Part shown: positions 7,334 to 14,684 of the stretch, in pieces
How positions within the stretch are numbered: the stretch's first letter is position 1
How the letters are laid out: every line of letters starts with the position of its first letter
Source: Myxococcales bacterium
GTDB lineage: Bacteria > Myxococcota_A > Polyangia > Polyangiales > Polyangiaceae
Length of the DNA: 64,000 nt
Assembly (NCBI GenBank): GCA_012514535.1
Contig: JAAZAA010000254.1
Location: forward strand, 1-64,000
Direction of reading: 5' to 3'
Program-made: the position numbers and the translations under genes
The notes under the pieces: model-generated
What the model saw: the letters and a program-made list of their open reading frames with translations, nothing else
What the model was told of the DNA's origin: nothing
Databases searched by the model: none

Positions 7334-9385
7334 CTGCCCGGGCCGCGCGCCGCTGTCCGGCGACAGCACGAACAGATCGCTGCCGCCGGAGCCCGCGGCG
7401 ACCACCATGCCCTCGCTCAGCCCGAACTTCATCTGCCGGGGCGCGAGGTTGGCGACGATCACCACGAGCCGTCCCTCGAGCTGCGCTGGCTCATAGGCGG
7501 CCTTGATCCCGGCGAAGATCGTCCGACGCTCCTCGCCGCCGAGGCTCACGGTCAGCTTGAGGAGCTTGCGCGCCTCCTTGACCTCCTCGGCGCGGACGAC
7601 GCGGGCGACACGCAGATCGACCTTGGCGAAGTCGTCGATGGTGCACTCCGGCGCGAGCGGCTCCGCCCGCAACGCCTCGTCCGAATCCTCGACCGGCTCG
7701 CCCTGCCCACTCCGCTCCTGAACTTCACTCGACGCGTCCACGCTTGCCTCCACCATCTGGGCCACCTTCTTCGGATCCACGCGCTGCATCAGGTGCTTGA
7801 ACTCACCGAGCGTCGCGCCGACGAGCGGCTCTGCCGCGAGCTCCCAACGGTCGCAGGGCGCCCCGAGCAGCGCCGCGCTGTCGGCGGCCAGCTGCGGCAG
7901 CACCGGCGCCAGGTACACGACGATCTGTCGGTACAGGTTCAGAGCCACCGTGCACACGTCGACGAGCTCCTGCTGGCGCTCCGGATCCTTGCGGAGCTTC
8001 CAGGGCTCCTTCCGATCCAGGTACTCGTTCGCCCGATCCGCCAGGCCCATGACGAGGCGCATCGCCCGGGAGAACTCCCGCTCCTCGTAGGCGGCCGCGA
8101 TGTCCTCCCCGGCCCGGCGCGCCTGCTCGAACAGGCCCTCGTCCTCGGGGTAGCGGCTCGCCAGCTGCGTCACGAAGCGCGCCGTGCGGCTCGCCAGGTT
8201 CACCACCTTGCCGATGAGATCCGCGTTCACCTTCGCGACGAACTCGTCGACGTTGAGGTCGATGTCGTCCACCCGCGAGGTGAGCTTGCTCGCGTAGTAG
8301 TAACGGAGATACGCCGGGTCCAGGTGCTCGAGGTAGGTCGAAGCGCGGATGAAGGTGCCCTTCGACTTGGACATCTTCTCGCCGTTGACCGTGAGGAACC
8401 CGTGCACCTGGACGCGCGTCGGCAGCGAGTACCCCGCGCTCTTCAGCATCGCCGGCCAGAACAGCGTGTGGAAGTAGGTGATGTCCTTGCCGATGAAGTG
8501 ATGGATCTCCGTCTCGTCCGAGCGCCACCAGTCGTCGAAGCGCTCCCCGTGCCGCTTGCACCACTGCTCCGTGGACGCCATGTAGCCGATGGGGGCGTCG
8601 AACCAGACGTACCAGTAGTGCCCGGGCGCGTCCGGGATCTCGAAGCCGAAGTAGGGCGCGGGCCGTGACACGTCCCAGTCCCGCAGGGGCTCGGCCAGGA
8701 AGTGCCCCTTGAGGTAGTTGGCGACCTCCGGCTGCAGGTGGTCTCCCCCCTGGGTCCAGGCCTCGAGGAAGTCGTGGAGCTGCTCGATCTGCACGAAGAA
8801 GTGCGGCGCGGAGCGGACCTCCGGGCGCGCGCCCGTCAGGGCGCTGTAGGGCTCCACCAGATCCGTCGCGGCGTAGGCGGCTCCGCACTTCTCGCAGGAG
8901 TCTCCGTACTGGTCCTTCGCGGAGCACTTCGGACAGGTGCCCTTCACGAAGCGATCCGCCAGGAACACCCCGGCGTCGGGATCGTACAGCTGGGTGACCT
9001 CGCGCTCCACCACCAGCCCTCCGCGCCGCAGGGCGGCCCAGATCTCCGCGCAGCGCGCGCGGTTCTCCTCGGAGTTGGTGCTCCCGTAGTTGTCGAACTC
9101 GATCTGGAACCGGGCGAAGTCGCGCTCGTGCGCGGCCTGCATGTCGGCGATGAGCTCCGTCTCGGGGCGCCCCTCCTGGCGTGCCCGGATCATGATGCTG
9201 GTGCCGTGCGTGTCGTCGGCGCAGACGTAGACGCAGCGATGCCCCCGGGACTTCTGGAAGCGGACCCAGATGTCCGTCTGGAGGTACTCCACCAGGTGTC
9301 CGATGTGGATGTGCCCGTTCGCGTAGGGCAGCGCGCTCGTCACGAGCAGGCGGCGGCGCGTCGGGGAGGTCGCGGGTGCAGACAT
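7322..9385 (-). CDS. metG: Methionyl-tRNA synthetase with C-terminal tRNA-binding domain
   Basis: It charges tRNA-Met in the cytoplasm. The 687 residues hold a class I catalytic core with the HIGH motif in [11 protein letters not shown] near residue 25, a zinc-binding insert with CPKC and CEKCG pairs, the KMSKS signature in [11 protein letters not shown], the anticodon-binding helical domain, and a C-terminal EMAP/Trbp111-like OB domain (from about residue 590: [19 protein letters not shown]) that aids tRNA binding and dimerisation. The four zinc Cys place it in the MetRS1 class, like E. coli. The ATG at 9385 gives [20 protein letters not shown], the expected N-terminus. It diverges from the SDR gene across about 77 bases. 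Confidence 0.97.
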   Translation of the reverse strand: MSAPATSPTRRRLLVTSALPYANGHIHIGHLVEYLQTDIWVRFQKSRGHRCVYVCADDTHGTSIMIRARQEGRPETELIADMQAAHERDFARFQIEFDNYGSTNSEENRARCAEIWAALRRGGLVVEREVTQLYDPDAGVFLADRFVKGTCPKCSAKDQYGDSCEKCGAAYAATDLVEPYSALTGARPEVRSAPHFFVQIEQLHDFLEAWTQGGDHLQPEVANYLKGHFLAEPLRDWDVSRPAPYFGFEIPDAPGHYWYVWFDAPIGYMASTEQWCKRHGERFDDWWRSDETEIHHFIGKDITYFHTLFWPAMLKSAGYSLPTRVQVHGFLTVNGEKMSKSKGTFIRASTYLEHLDPAYLRYYYASKLTSRVDDIDLNVDEFVAKVNADLIGKVVNLASRTARFVTQLASRYPEDEGLFEQARRAGEDIAAAYEEREFSRAMRLVMGLADRANEYLDRKEPWKLRKDPERQQELVDVCTVALNLYRQIVVYLAPVLPQLAADSAALLGAPCDRWELAAEPLVGATLGEFKHLMQRVDPKKVAQMVEASVDASSEVQERSGQGEPVEDSDEALRAEPLAPECTIDDFAKVDLRVARVVRAEEVKEARKLLKLTVSLGGEERRTIFAGIKAAYEPAQLEGRLVVIVANLAPRQMKFGLSEGMVVAAGSGGSDLFVLSPDSGARPGQRVH

Positions 9386-9462
9386 GGGGCCCGGAGGGTA
9401 CGAGAAGCTCAGCGGCGCGTCACGGTCAGGACTTCGCGTGGTGGCGGTGCTATGGGGCGCCC

Positions 9463-10311
9463 ATGGAGTCCGCCGGGCTATTGCAGGGCAAGACCGCGAT
9501 CGTCACGGGAGCCGGCCGGGGTATTGGCCGAGCCGTCGCGCTGGCCTTCGCGGAGCAGGGGGCGCGTGTGGTGGTCAACGATCTGGGGTGCTCCAAGGAC
9601 GGAGCGGGCTCGGATCCGACCGTGGCCGCCCAGGTCGTCGACGAGATCCGGGGCCGGGGCGGCGAGGCCATCGCCAACGTCGACACGGTGGCGACCGCCG
9701 CGGGCGCCGCGGGGATCGTGCGCGCCGCCGTGGAGCTGTGGGGCGGCGTGGACGTGCTGGTGAACAACGCCGGCATCCTCCAGGACAAGAGCCTGCTGGG
9801 CCTCTCCGAGAGCATGTGGGACGAGGTCATGGCGGTTCACCTGCGCGGCGCCTTCCTGTGCACGCAGGCCGCAGCGGCGCAGATGCGCCTCCAACGCCGC
9901 GGCGGGCGCATCATCAACACCACGAGCATCTCGGGGCTGCTCGGCAACCTGGGGCAGGCGAACGAGTCCGCCGCGAAGGCGGGCGTGTACGGGCTGACCC
10001 GTACCGCGTCCATCGAGCTCCAGAAGTACGGGATCAACGTCAACGCCGTCGCCCCGATCGCGAGGACGCGGCTCACGGAAGACCTCCCCATGTTCGAGAA
10101 GGTGGGCGACACGCTCGAGCCCGCCCACGTCGCCCCCGTCTACACCTTCCTCGCGAGCGAGCTGGCCAGCGAGGTCTCCGGCATGGTGTTCAGCGTGGCG
10201 GGGGGGCGCCTCAGCACCTTTCAGCTGGTCGAGAGCGCGGGCAGGCTCAAGGACGGCATCTGGACCCCAGAGGAGATCGCCGAACACCTCGAGTCGATCA
10301 GCAAGGTCTAG
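9463..10311 (+). CDS. Short-chain dehydrogenase/reductase-like protein lacking the catalytic Tyr
   Basis: A Rossmann-fold SDR of 282 residues starts at the ATG at 9463 ([18 protein letters not shown]). The cofactor motif TGAGRGIG, the acidic turn VVNDLG, the NNAG motif (101-104) and the catalytic Ser155 in INTTSISG are present, and Lys172 of the YxxxK motif is kept. The Tyr expected at 168 is Glu: the site reads NESAAKAG where relatives have NYSAAKAG. The codon at 9964-9966 is GAG, so this is not a single-base change from a Tyr codon. By similarity to 3-hydroxyacyl-CoA-type SDRs it may act, or once acted, on acyl-CoA or alcohol substrates, but activity is doubtful. A C-terminal extension ([18 protein letters not shown]) is typical of that subgroup. 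Confidence 0.85.
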   Translation: MESAGLLQGKTAIVTGAGRGIGRAVALAFAEQGARVVVNDLGCSKDGAGSDPTVAAQVVDEIRGRGGEAIANVDTVATAAGAAGIVRAAVELWGGVDVLVNNAGILQDKSLLGLSESMWDEVMAVHLRGAFLCTQAAAAQMRLQRRGGRIINTTSISGLLGNLGQANESAAKAGVYGLTRTASIELQKYGINVNAVAPIARTRLTEDLPMFEKVGDTLEPAHVAPVYTFLASELASEVSGMVFSVAGGRLSTFQLVESAGRLKDGIWTPEEIAEHLESISKV

Positions 10312-10548
10312 GAGCCCTCGCAGCCGCCCGGCCCGACGCAGATCGGAGTGGGGTGATCGGGGGAGGCTGGTCCGGGAGAGGTGGTCGAGGCGCGCGCCGC
10401 CAGGGGCGAGTGACCGCGCTGCTCCATGAATCCGCGCGAGGCGGACCGCTCGGGGAGCGTGTCGGGACGAGCCACGCCCCCTGGAGCGCGGCGGTGCGGC
10501 GAGGGGACCTCTAGGCGCGCGGATTCCCTTGGGTTCGCTGTCCCCAAA

Positions 10549-10577
10549 TTGCTGGCCCCCAGGGTGGATGTTAGCCT
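10549..10577 (+). promoter_or_regulatory. Possible promoter of the TonB-like gene
   Basis: TTGCTG at 10549-10554 and TAGCCT at 10572-10577 are separated by 17 bases in the least GC-rich part of the gap. Transcription would start about 90 bases before the ATG at 10674. The -10 match is weak. Confidence 0.3.
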
Positions 10578-10637
10578 GGGGCGGGAAAAGGTCGCCGCGA
10601 ACCATCGAGGAGCCCCGCCAGGACCGCGGGAGCCAAG

Positions 10638-10658
10638 GGGGTCGAGCGAATCGACCCC
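10638..10658 (+). promoter_or_regulatory. Inverted repeat in the TonB-like leader
   Basis: GGGGTCGA and TCGACCCC flank a 5-base loop, a perfect 8-base hairpin 15 bases before the start codon at 10674. It could be an operator or an mRNA hairpin that affects initiation. Confidence 0.4.
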
Positions 10659-10673
10659 ACCGCTCGAGAGCCG

Positions 10674-12401
10674 ATGTCTCGTGAACCGCACATCCCTCTG
10701 TTCCTTTGGATCGCGACGGCAATCGTAGCCCACGCGATCTGGGGTGGAGGTGCGCACCAGGTCTCCAAGGCCCTCGAGGAGACCCTCGACATCGGCGCCT
10801 TCGCCCGAGAGGTGCAGCGGCACGTCCGCCTCCATTCCGTTCCCGTCGAAGTGTCTCTCCTGGACGAACAGGACGCCCCCTCCCTCGAGGTGCCCTCGCA
10901 GGTCGATCCGGCGCAGGAGAGCACCGAGGAAGCGGATCCCCAGGAGTCCACCGAGGTGGATCCCGAAGAGGAGCGGGTGGAGGAGAAGAAGCGCGAAGAG
11001 GAAAAAAAGAAGGAGAAGGAGCCAGAGCGTCCCCAGGCGCCCGAGCCCGAGCCGGACCCCGAACCCACGCCGGAGCAGGACCAGCCCCAGTTGGTGGTCC
11101 CACCCGAGGCGCTCAACCGCGTCGCGGTCGAGCAGCACGTGGAAGACAAGGATCAAGAGGACAACCCGGACGCCGCCCACATCGCCGAGCACGCCAACCG
11201 CGTGGAGCAGGAGACGCGGGCGCGGATCACCTCCACGGATCAGAACGAACCGGAGCCGAGCCCCGGTGAGCGCCACGCGGGCTCCGACCCGGAGCCGGGC
11301 AACTCGGAGGAGTCTCGGGTGGCCCAGTCCGACGACGCGGAGGGCGACCCGGACAGGCCTCCCGGCGACACCGCGGGGGAGCGCCCGCTCCCGCCCGTCG
11401 CCTCCCAGCCCGCCCCGCGGGAAGCCAGCGCTCAGGCGCCCGGTACGAACGCCCCCGCTCCCGCCCCTGCGCCTGCACCGACCCCACCCAGCGTCGCGCA
11501 GTCGCAGCAGGACGAGTCACCCGAGGTGCACGAGCTCGGCTCGGGTCGCTGGTCCTTGGCGCGCCCCCTCGAAGGGCGCGACGCGCAGAAGGCGGTCCCC
11601 CCGCGGCGTCCGCAGAAGCCGACGGATCTGCTGGGGCTCGGCGCGACGGGCACCACCCGCAACGGCGTGAACCTGAACCTCTCACCCCAGATGGCCGTCG
11701 CGGCGGTCGGCGCGGACCAGCTGGCCCGAGAGCGTCGCCTCGACGGTGAGCGCCGTAAGAGCGCCCATCGTGGCTCCTGGCAGTCCCTCGGACTCGAGCG
11801 CTGGAAGCCCGCCCTCGAGAACTACGTCGCGAGCGTGCAGGTGGGCAACCAGACGGCGCTGAACACCGCGCGGGTGCCCTTCGCGCGCTATCTCAACGCG
11901 ATCCACCTGCGCATCCACCCGGTCTTCGCAGACCGCTTCCTCGCGAGTCTCCAGTCCCTGCCCAAGGATCACCCGCTGAACCGCGAAGACATGAGCACGC
12001 ACCTCGAGATCGTGCTGAGCAAGGAGGACGGGCGCATCGTGCGTATGGGCATCACCAAGTCGAGCGGCGTGACCGCCTTCGACGTGGGCGCCCTGGACTC
12101 GGTGCAGAAGGCCTCGCCCTTCGGGGCGCCCCCCGACGTCATCGTCTCTCCTGACGGCAACGTCTATCTCCACTGGGAGTTCCATCGCCTGCCCCACTAC
12201 GCCTGCTCCACCTACTTCGCCAGACCCTACATCCTGAAGAGCGCACCGGAGACGGCTCCGCCGCGGCAGGGGCCCCCGCGGATGCCACCTCCACGGGGCG
12301 AACAGCCCTACGATCCGAGTCGTGCGGCTCCAGCCAGCCCAGGACAGCGCAGTGGCTTCCTCCACCGAGACCGGCGTGAAGCTTCTCAGCCCCGTGGTTG
12401 A
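10674..12401 (+). CDS. TonB-family energy-transduction protein
   Basis: The 575-residue protein has one N-terminal membrane segment (IPLFLWIATAIVAHAIWG). A very long, acidic then Pro/Glu/Ala-rich region (about 60-280) follows, suited to spanning the periplasm and including a run of Glu/Lys and an Ala-Pro repeat. The C-terminal half (about 390-520) resembles a TonB C-terminal domain: NREDMSTHLEIVLSKEDG, VRMGITKSSGVTAFDVGAL and VYLHWEFHR. TonB proteins couple the ExbBD proton motor to outer-membrane transporters, but no exbBD or TonB-dependent receptor lies nearby. The domain order differs slightly from E. coli TonB, in that a low-complexity tail of 50 or so residues follows the domain. The family call is good; the partner is unknown. 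Confidence 0.75.
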   Translation: MSREPHIPLFLWIATAIVAHAIWGGGAHQVSKALEETLDIGAFAREVQRHVRLHSVPVEVSLLDEQDAPSLEVPSQVDPAQESTEEADPQESTEVDPEEERVEEKKREEEKKKEKEPERPQAPEPEPDPEPTPEQDQPQLVVPPEALNRVAVEQHVEDKDQEDNPDAAHIAEHANRVEQETRARITSTDQNEPEPSPGERHAGSDPEPGNSEESRVAQSDDAEGDPDRPPGDTAGERPLPPVASQPAPREASAQAPGTNAPAPAPAPAPTPPSVAQSQQDESPEVHELGSGRWSLARPLEGRDAQKAVPPRRPQKPTDLLGLGATGTTRNGVNLNLSPQMAVAAVGADQLARERRLDGERRKSAHRGSWQSLGLERWKPALENYVASVQVGNQTALNTARVPFARYLNAIHLRIHPVFADRFLASLQSLPKDHPLNREDMSTHLEIVLSKEDGRIVRMGITKSSGVTAFDVGALDSVQKASPFGAPPDVIVSPDGNVYLHWEFHRLPHYACSTYFARPYILKSAPETAPPRQGPPRMPPPRGEQPYDPSRAAPASPGQRSGFLHRDRREASQPRG

Positions 12402-13563
12402 GACCCACTCCAACCGCTGGGACGCGGGCTCGGTGTTCAGGCCCGTGCTCGCGTGGGGGATCCTGGGGTTCGTCACCTTCGTGGTGGAGGTGCTCTTGCT
12501 GAGCGGGCTGCGGGGGAGCGCGAGCGGCATCTCCGCGCTCATCGACTCGCTCACGGTCCTGGGCGCGGTGCTCACTCAGCTCCTGTTCGTGAGCGGCGTC
12601 ATCCTGGTCGTGCATTTGGAGCTGCTCCTGATCCGCTCGACGGCGCCCTGGCCCTTGCGCGCGTTGAGCGTCCCGGTGACGTCGGTGCTCTGCACCCTCT
12701 TGATGAACGCCGCCGTCGGCGAACTCGCGGTACTCCCCCTGCTGCTCCTCGGCATCCTGGCGACGGGGCTCGCGCTGGCGACGGGGATCGCGCGCGGCCT
12801 CGCGCGAAACGACCTCGCGCGCAACGACTCGCAGGGCGACCCAGCGCCGGGCATCGCCTCACAGGGTGCTCCGGCCCAGGGTGTTCGAGCACAGGGTGTT
12901 CGAGCACAGGGTGTTCGAGCACAGGGTGCTCCGGCCCAGGGTGCTCCGGCCCAGGGTTTTCGAGCACAGGGTGTTCGGGCGCAGGGTGCCTCCTCCCGGC
13001 ACCTCGGTCTCTTCTTGATCCTCACCTCCCTGGCGGCGCTCCTGTGGGCTGCCGCCCGGGTCTCCGCGTGGCAGGCGACCACCCTCGAGCCCCCTCCCTT
13101 CGACTCCTGGGCCCCCTGGTTGGCCACCTCCGCCTGGGCGGTGAGCGCCGGCTTGACGACGTGGGCCTTCGTCCTCCTGGTGCGCGCCCCGCGGACCGCC
13201 GGCTCCCGCCCGCCGATCACGCCCGTCCTGGTGGGGCTGCTCGCCACCGCGGCGGGCTGGCTCGTCACCCGTCCGCGAACCTTCGACGAGCCGATCTGGC
13301 TGGTCTTCCTGGCTCGCGCCACGCAAGGCCTGCTGCGCACGCCGCTCCCCGTCGTGCCCCCCTTCTTCGTCGCCGTGGAGCATCTGCTCGGCCTCACCGT
13401 CGCCGCCTGGGCCTTCGCTCACCGAAGCCTCCCTCCCAGCCACAGGATCGCCGTCGGCTTCTGCCTCCTGGCGCTGCGCGCCCCCGACACCCCCTTGCTC
13501 GCCCTCGTGCTCACGGTCGGAGCCCTCTGGGTCGCGATCCCCTCCGCGCCGAAGCACGCCTGA
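12352..13563 (+). CDS. Polytopic membrane protein with a pentapeptide-repeat loop
   Basis: I do not recognise a family. From the GTG at 12352 (AGGAC six bases upstream) it is about 403 residues; a GTG at 12322 lacks a ribosome-binding site. It overlaps the end of the TonB-like gene by 50 bases. About eight hydrophobic segments are visible, e.g. AWGILGFVTFVVEVLLLSGL, LTQLLFVSGVILVVHLELLL, LAVLPLLLLGILATGLALAT and VLVGLLATAAGWLV. Between the third and fourth lies a hydrophilic loop made of nine five-residue repeats (QGVRA/QGAPA). The tight coupling suggests a role linked to the TonB-like protein. Confidence 0.6.
   Translation: MASSTETGVKLLSPVVETHSNRWDAGSVFRPVLAWGILGFVTFVVEVLLLSGLRGSASGISALIDSLTVLGAVLTQLLFVSGVILVVHLELLLIRSTAPWPLRALSVPVTSVLCTLLMNAAVGELAVLPLLLLGILATGLALATGIARGLARNDLARNDSQGDPAPGIASQGAPAQGVRAQGVRAQGVRAQGAPAQGAPAQGFRAQGVRAQGASSRHLGLFLILTSLAALLWAAARVSAWQATTLEPPPFDSWAPWLATSAWAVSAGLTTWAFVLLVRAPRTAGSRPPITPVLVGLLATAAGWLVTRPRTFDEPIWLVFLARATQGLLRTPLPVVPPFFVAVEHLLGLTVAAWAFAHRSLPPSHRIAVGFCLLALRAPDTPLLALVLTVGALWVAIPSAPKHA
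12862..12996 (+). repeat. Nine in-frame 15-base tandem repeats
   Basis: The units are CAGGGTGTTCGAGCA or CAGGGTGCTCCGGCC, giving QGVRA or QGAPA, in the order APA, VRA x3, APA x2, FRA, VRA, ASS. Several copies are identical at DNA level, pointing to recent expansion. It encodes a cytoplasmic or periplasmic loop of the membrane protein. Confidence 0.9.
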
Positions 13564-13628
13564 TCGACGGGCGTCTCCGTCGAAAGCCAGCTCCGCGCGA
13601 GAGCACGCGATGAGCTCGGCGACACCCC

Positions 13629-13676
13629 GCTCGCGGCAACGCCCGCTCGCGGCAACGCCCGCTCGCGGTAACGCCC
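13629..13676. repeat. 16-base tandem repeat, three copies, intergenic
   Basis: The unit GCTCGCGGCAACGCCC is found at 13629-13644, 13645-13660 and 13661-13676 (one base differs), with a degenerate partial copy after. It begins about 65 bases after the membrane-protein stop. Confidence 0.85.
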
Positions 13677-13758
13677 GCTCACGCCCGCAGGGACTCACAA
13701 CCACCCACCATCACATCCCTCTCTCACACCCGATCTCCAAGCCGTCGAACGTCGACGA

Positions 13759-13787
13759 TTGTCGCCACGAAGCGCCTCCGATAGAAT
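13759..13787 (+). promoter_or_regulatory. Sigma-70-type promoter of the partner-switching operon
   Basis: TTGTCG (13759-13764), a 17-base spacer and TAGAAT (13782-13787) lie in an AT-rich patch (ATAGAATAAAAG). The predicted transcript starts near 13794, which puts the GTG at 13797 almost at the 5' end and favours the ATG at 13830 as start. Confidence 0.55.
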
Positions 13788-13829
13788 AAAAGATCGGTGC
13801 CTCCCATCAGCGCGGACAGCGCCCCGTCC

Positions 13830-14303
13830 ATGACCCTCGAGCTCAGCTTCTTCCCCTCGGAGCAGCTGGTCCCCGCGATCTCCAAGCTCGTCGCGGATTT
13901 CTGCAACCTGGTCTTCTCGGACCCGAACGTGACGATGCGCTACCACATGGCCGCACAGGAGCTCGCGGAGAACGTCGTCAAGTACGGCGACGGGCCCGTG
14001 GTGAGCCTCGGCGTGCAGTTCCGTCACGAGGGGGACGGGTACCTGATGCGGCTGCAGGCGACGAACACCGCGTCTCCGGAGAAGCTGGCGGAAGTCCGGC
14101 GTCACGTGGAGGCCCTGAAGACGGCGCCGGATCCGGAGGCCCTCTACGACGACCTGATCCAGGCGGGAGCGGGCCTCGAGGGCACCTCCGGGCTCGGCCT
14201 CGCACGCATCCGGGCGGAGGGGAGGCTCCTCCTCGACTACGCCATCGACGGCGACGAGCTCACCATCACCGCCGAGGCCAGCTCACGGGGGGACACACCA
14301 TGA
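13830..14303 (+). CDS. ATPase-like anti-sigma/regulatory protein, slr1658-like
   Basis: The 157-residue protein starts at ATG 13830 (MTLELSFFPSEQLV); a GTG at 13797 would add 11 residues. The GHKL ATPase N-box is recognisable (E44 to N48 in AAQELAENVVKYGDG), with the loop GLEGTSGLGLARIRAEG later as the G box. In partner switching such a kinase-like protein binds a sigma factor or other target and phosphorylates its antagonist. The next gene, overlapping by four bases (ATGA), encodes a STAS-like partner, and the third encodes the phosphatase. This trio matches the slr1658/slr1659 pair of cyanobacteria. Its target is not in this operon. Confidence 0.7.
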   Translation: MTLELSFFPSEQLVPAISKLVADFCNLVFSDPNVTMRYHMAAQELAENVVKYGDGPVVSLGVQFRHEGDGYLMRLQATNTASPEKLAEVRRHVEALKTAPDPEALYDDLIQAGAGLEGTSGLGLARIRAEGRLLLDYAIDGDELTITAEASSRGDTP

Positions 14304-14674
14304 CCCTCGCCGTCCGGGAGGTCGTCACCCCCACCTTCACCTTCGTGCCGAAACTGCAGGGCACGGACCTCTGCTGCGCCCTCACGGGGACCGCCGATCT
14401 GGTCGCCGTCGAGCCGCTCCAGGACTTCTTGAAGGAGCTGCGGGAAGACGTCGCGCGCCTCCGTCCGCCGCGCGTCGAGGTCGACGTGCGCGCGCTCCTC
14501 TTCATCAACTCGAGCTGCTTGAAGGCGTTCGTCAACTTGGTGTTCTTCCTGCGTGAGGCCGAACACACACCGCTCCTCGAGTTCGTCACGGACGGGAAGC
14601 TGACGTGGCAAGAGCGCGCCCTGGCTCCGCTCCGGAGGATGTCCCCCTCGACGGTCTCCATCAGGATCCTCTGA
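14300..14674 (+). CDS. STAS-like anti-sigma antagonist, slr1659-like
   Basis: The 124-residue protein has an alternating beta/alpha layout. Its core VDVRALLFINSSCLKAFVNL corresponds to the STAS D-S-S-G-L region; Ser72 of INSSC would be the residue phosphorylated by the upstream ATPase and dephosphorylated by the downstream PP2C. It starts four bases inside the previous gene (ATGA) and ends 10 bases before the phosphatase gene, so the three are translated together. Assignment rests on this context and on the fold pattern rather than strong sequence identity. Confidence 0.65.
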   Translation: MTLAVREVVTPTFTFVPKLQGTDLCCALTGTADLVAVEPLQDFLKELREDVARLRPPRVEVDVRALLFINSSCLKAFVNLVFFLREAEHTPLLEFVTDGKLTWQERALAPLRRMSPSTVSIRIL

Positions 14675-14684
14675 TCATCACCCG

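Larger units (their letters stand above)
10312..10673. other. 362-base gap between SDR and TonB-like genes
   Basis: I see no convincing gene here. The segment 10530-10590 is relatively AT-rich and carries a weak promoter-like pair, and an 8-base inverted repeat lies just before the tonB-like start. The rest is GC-rich without recognisable structure. Confidence 0.5.

Noticed and set aside
12862-12996. Reverse-strand reading of the 15-base repeats as a protein
   Set aside because: The forward frame is flanked by membrane helices and has a start with a ribosome-binding site; the reverse frames do not form any recognisable protein around the repeats.
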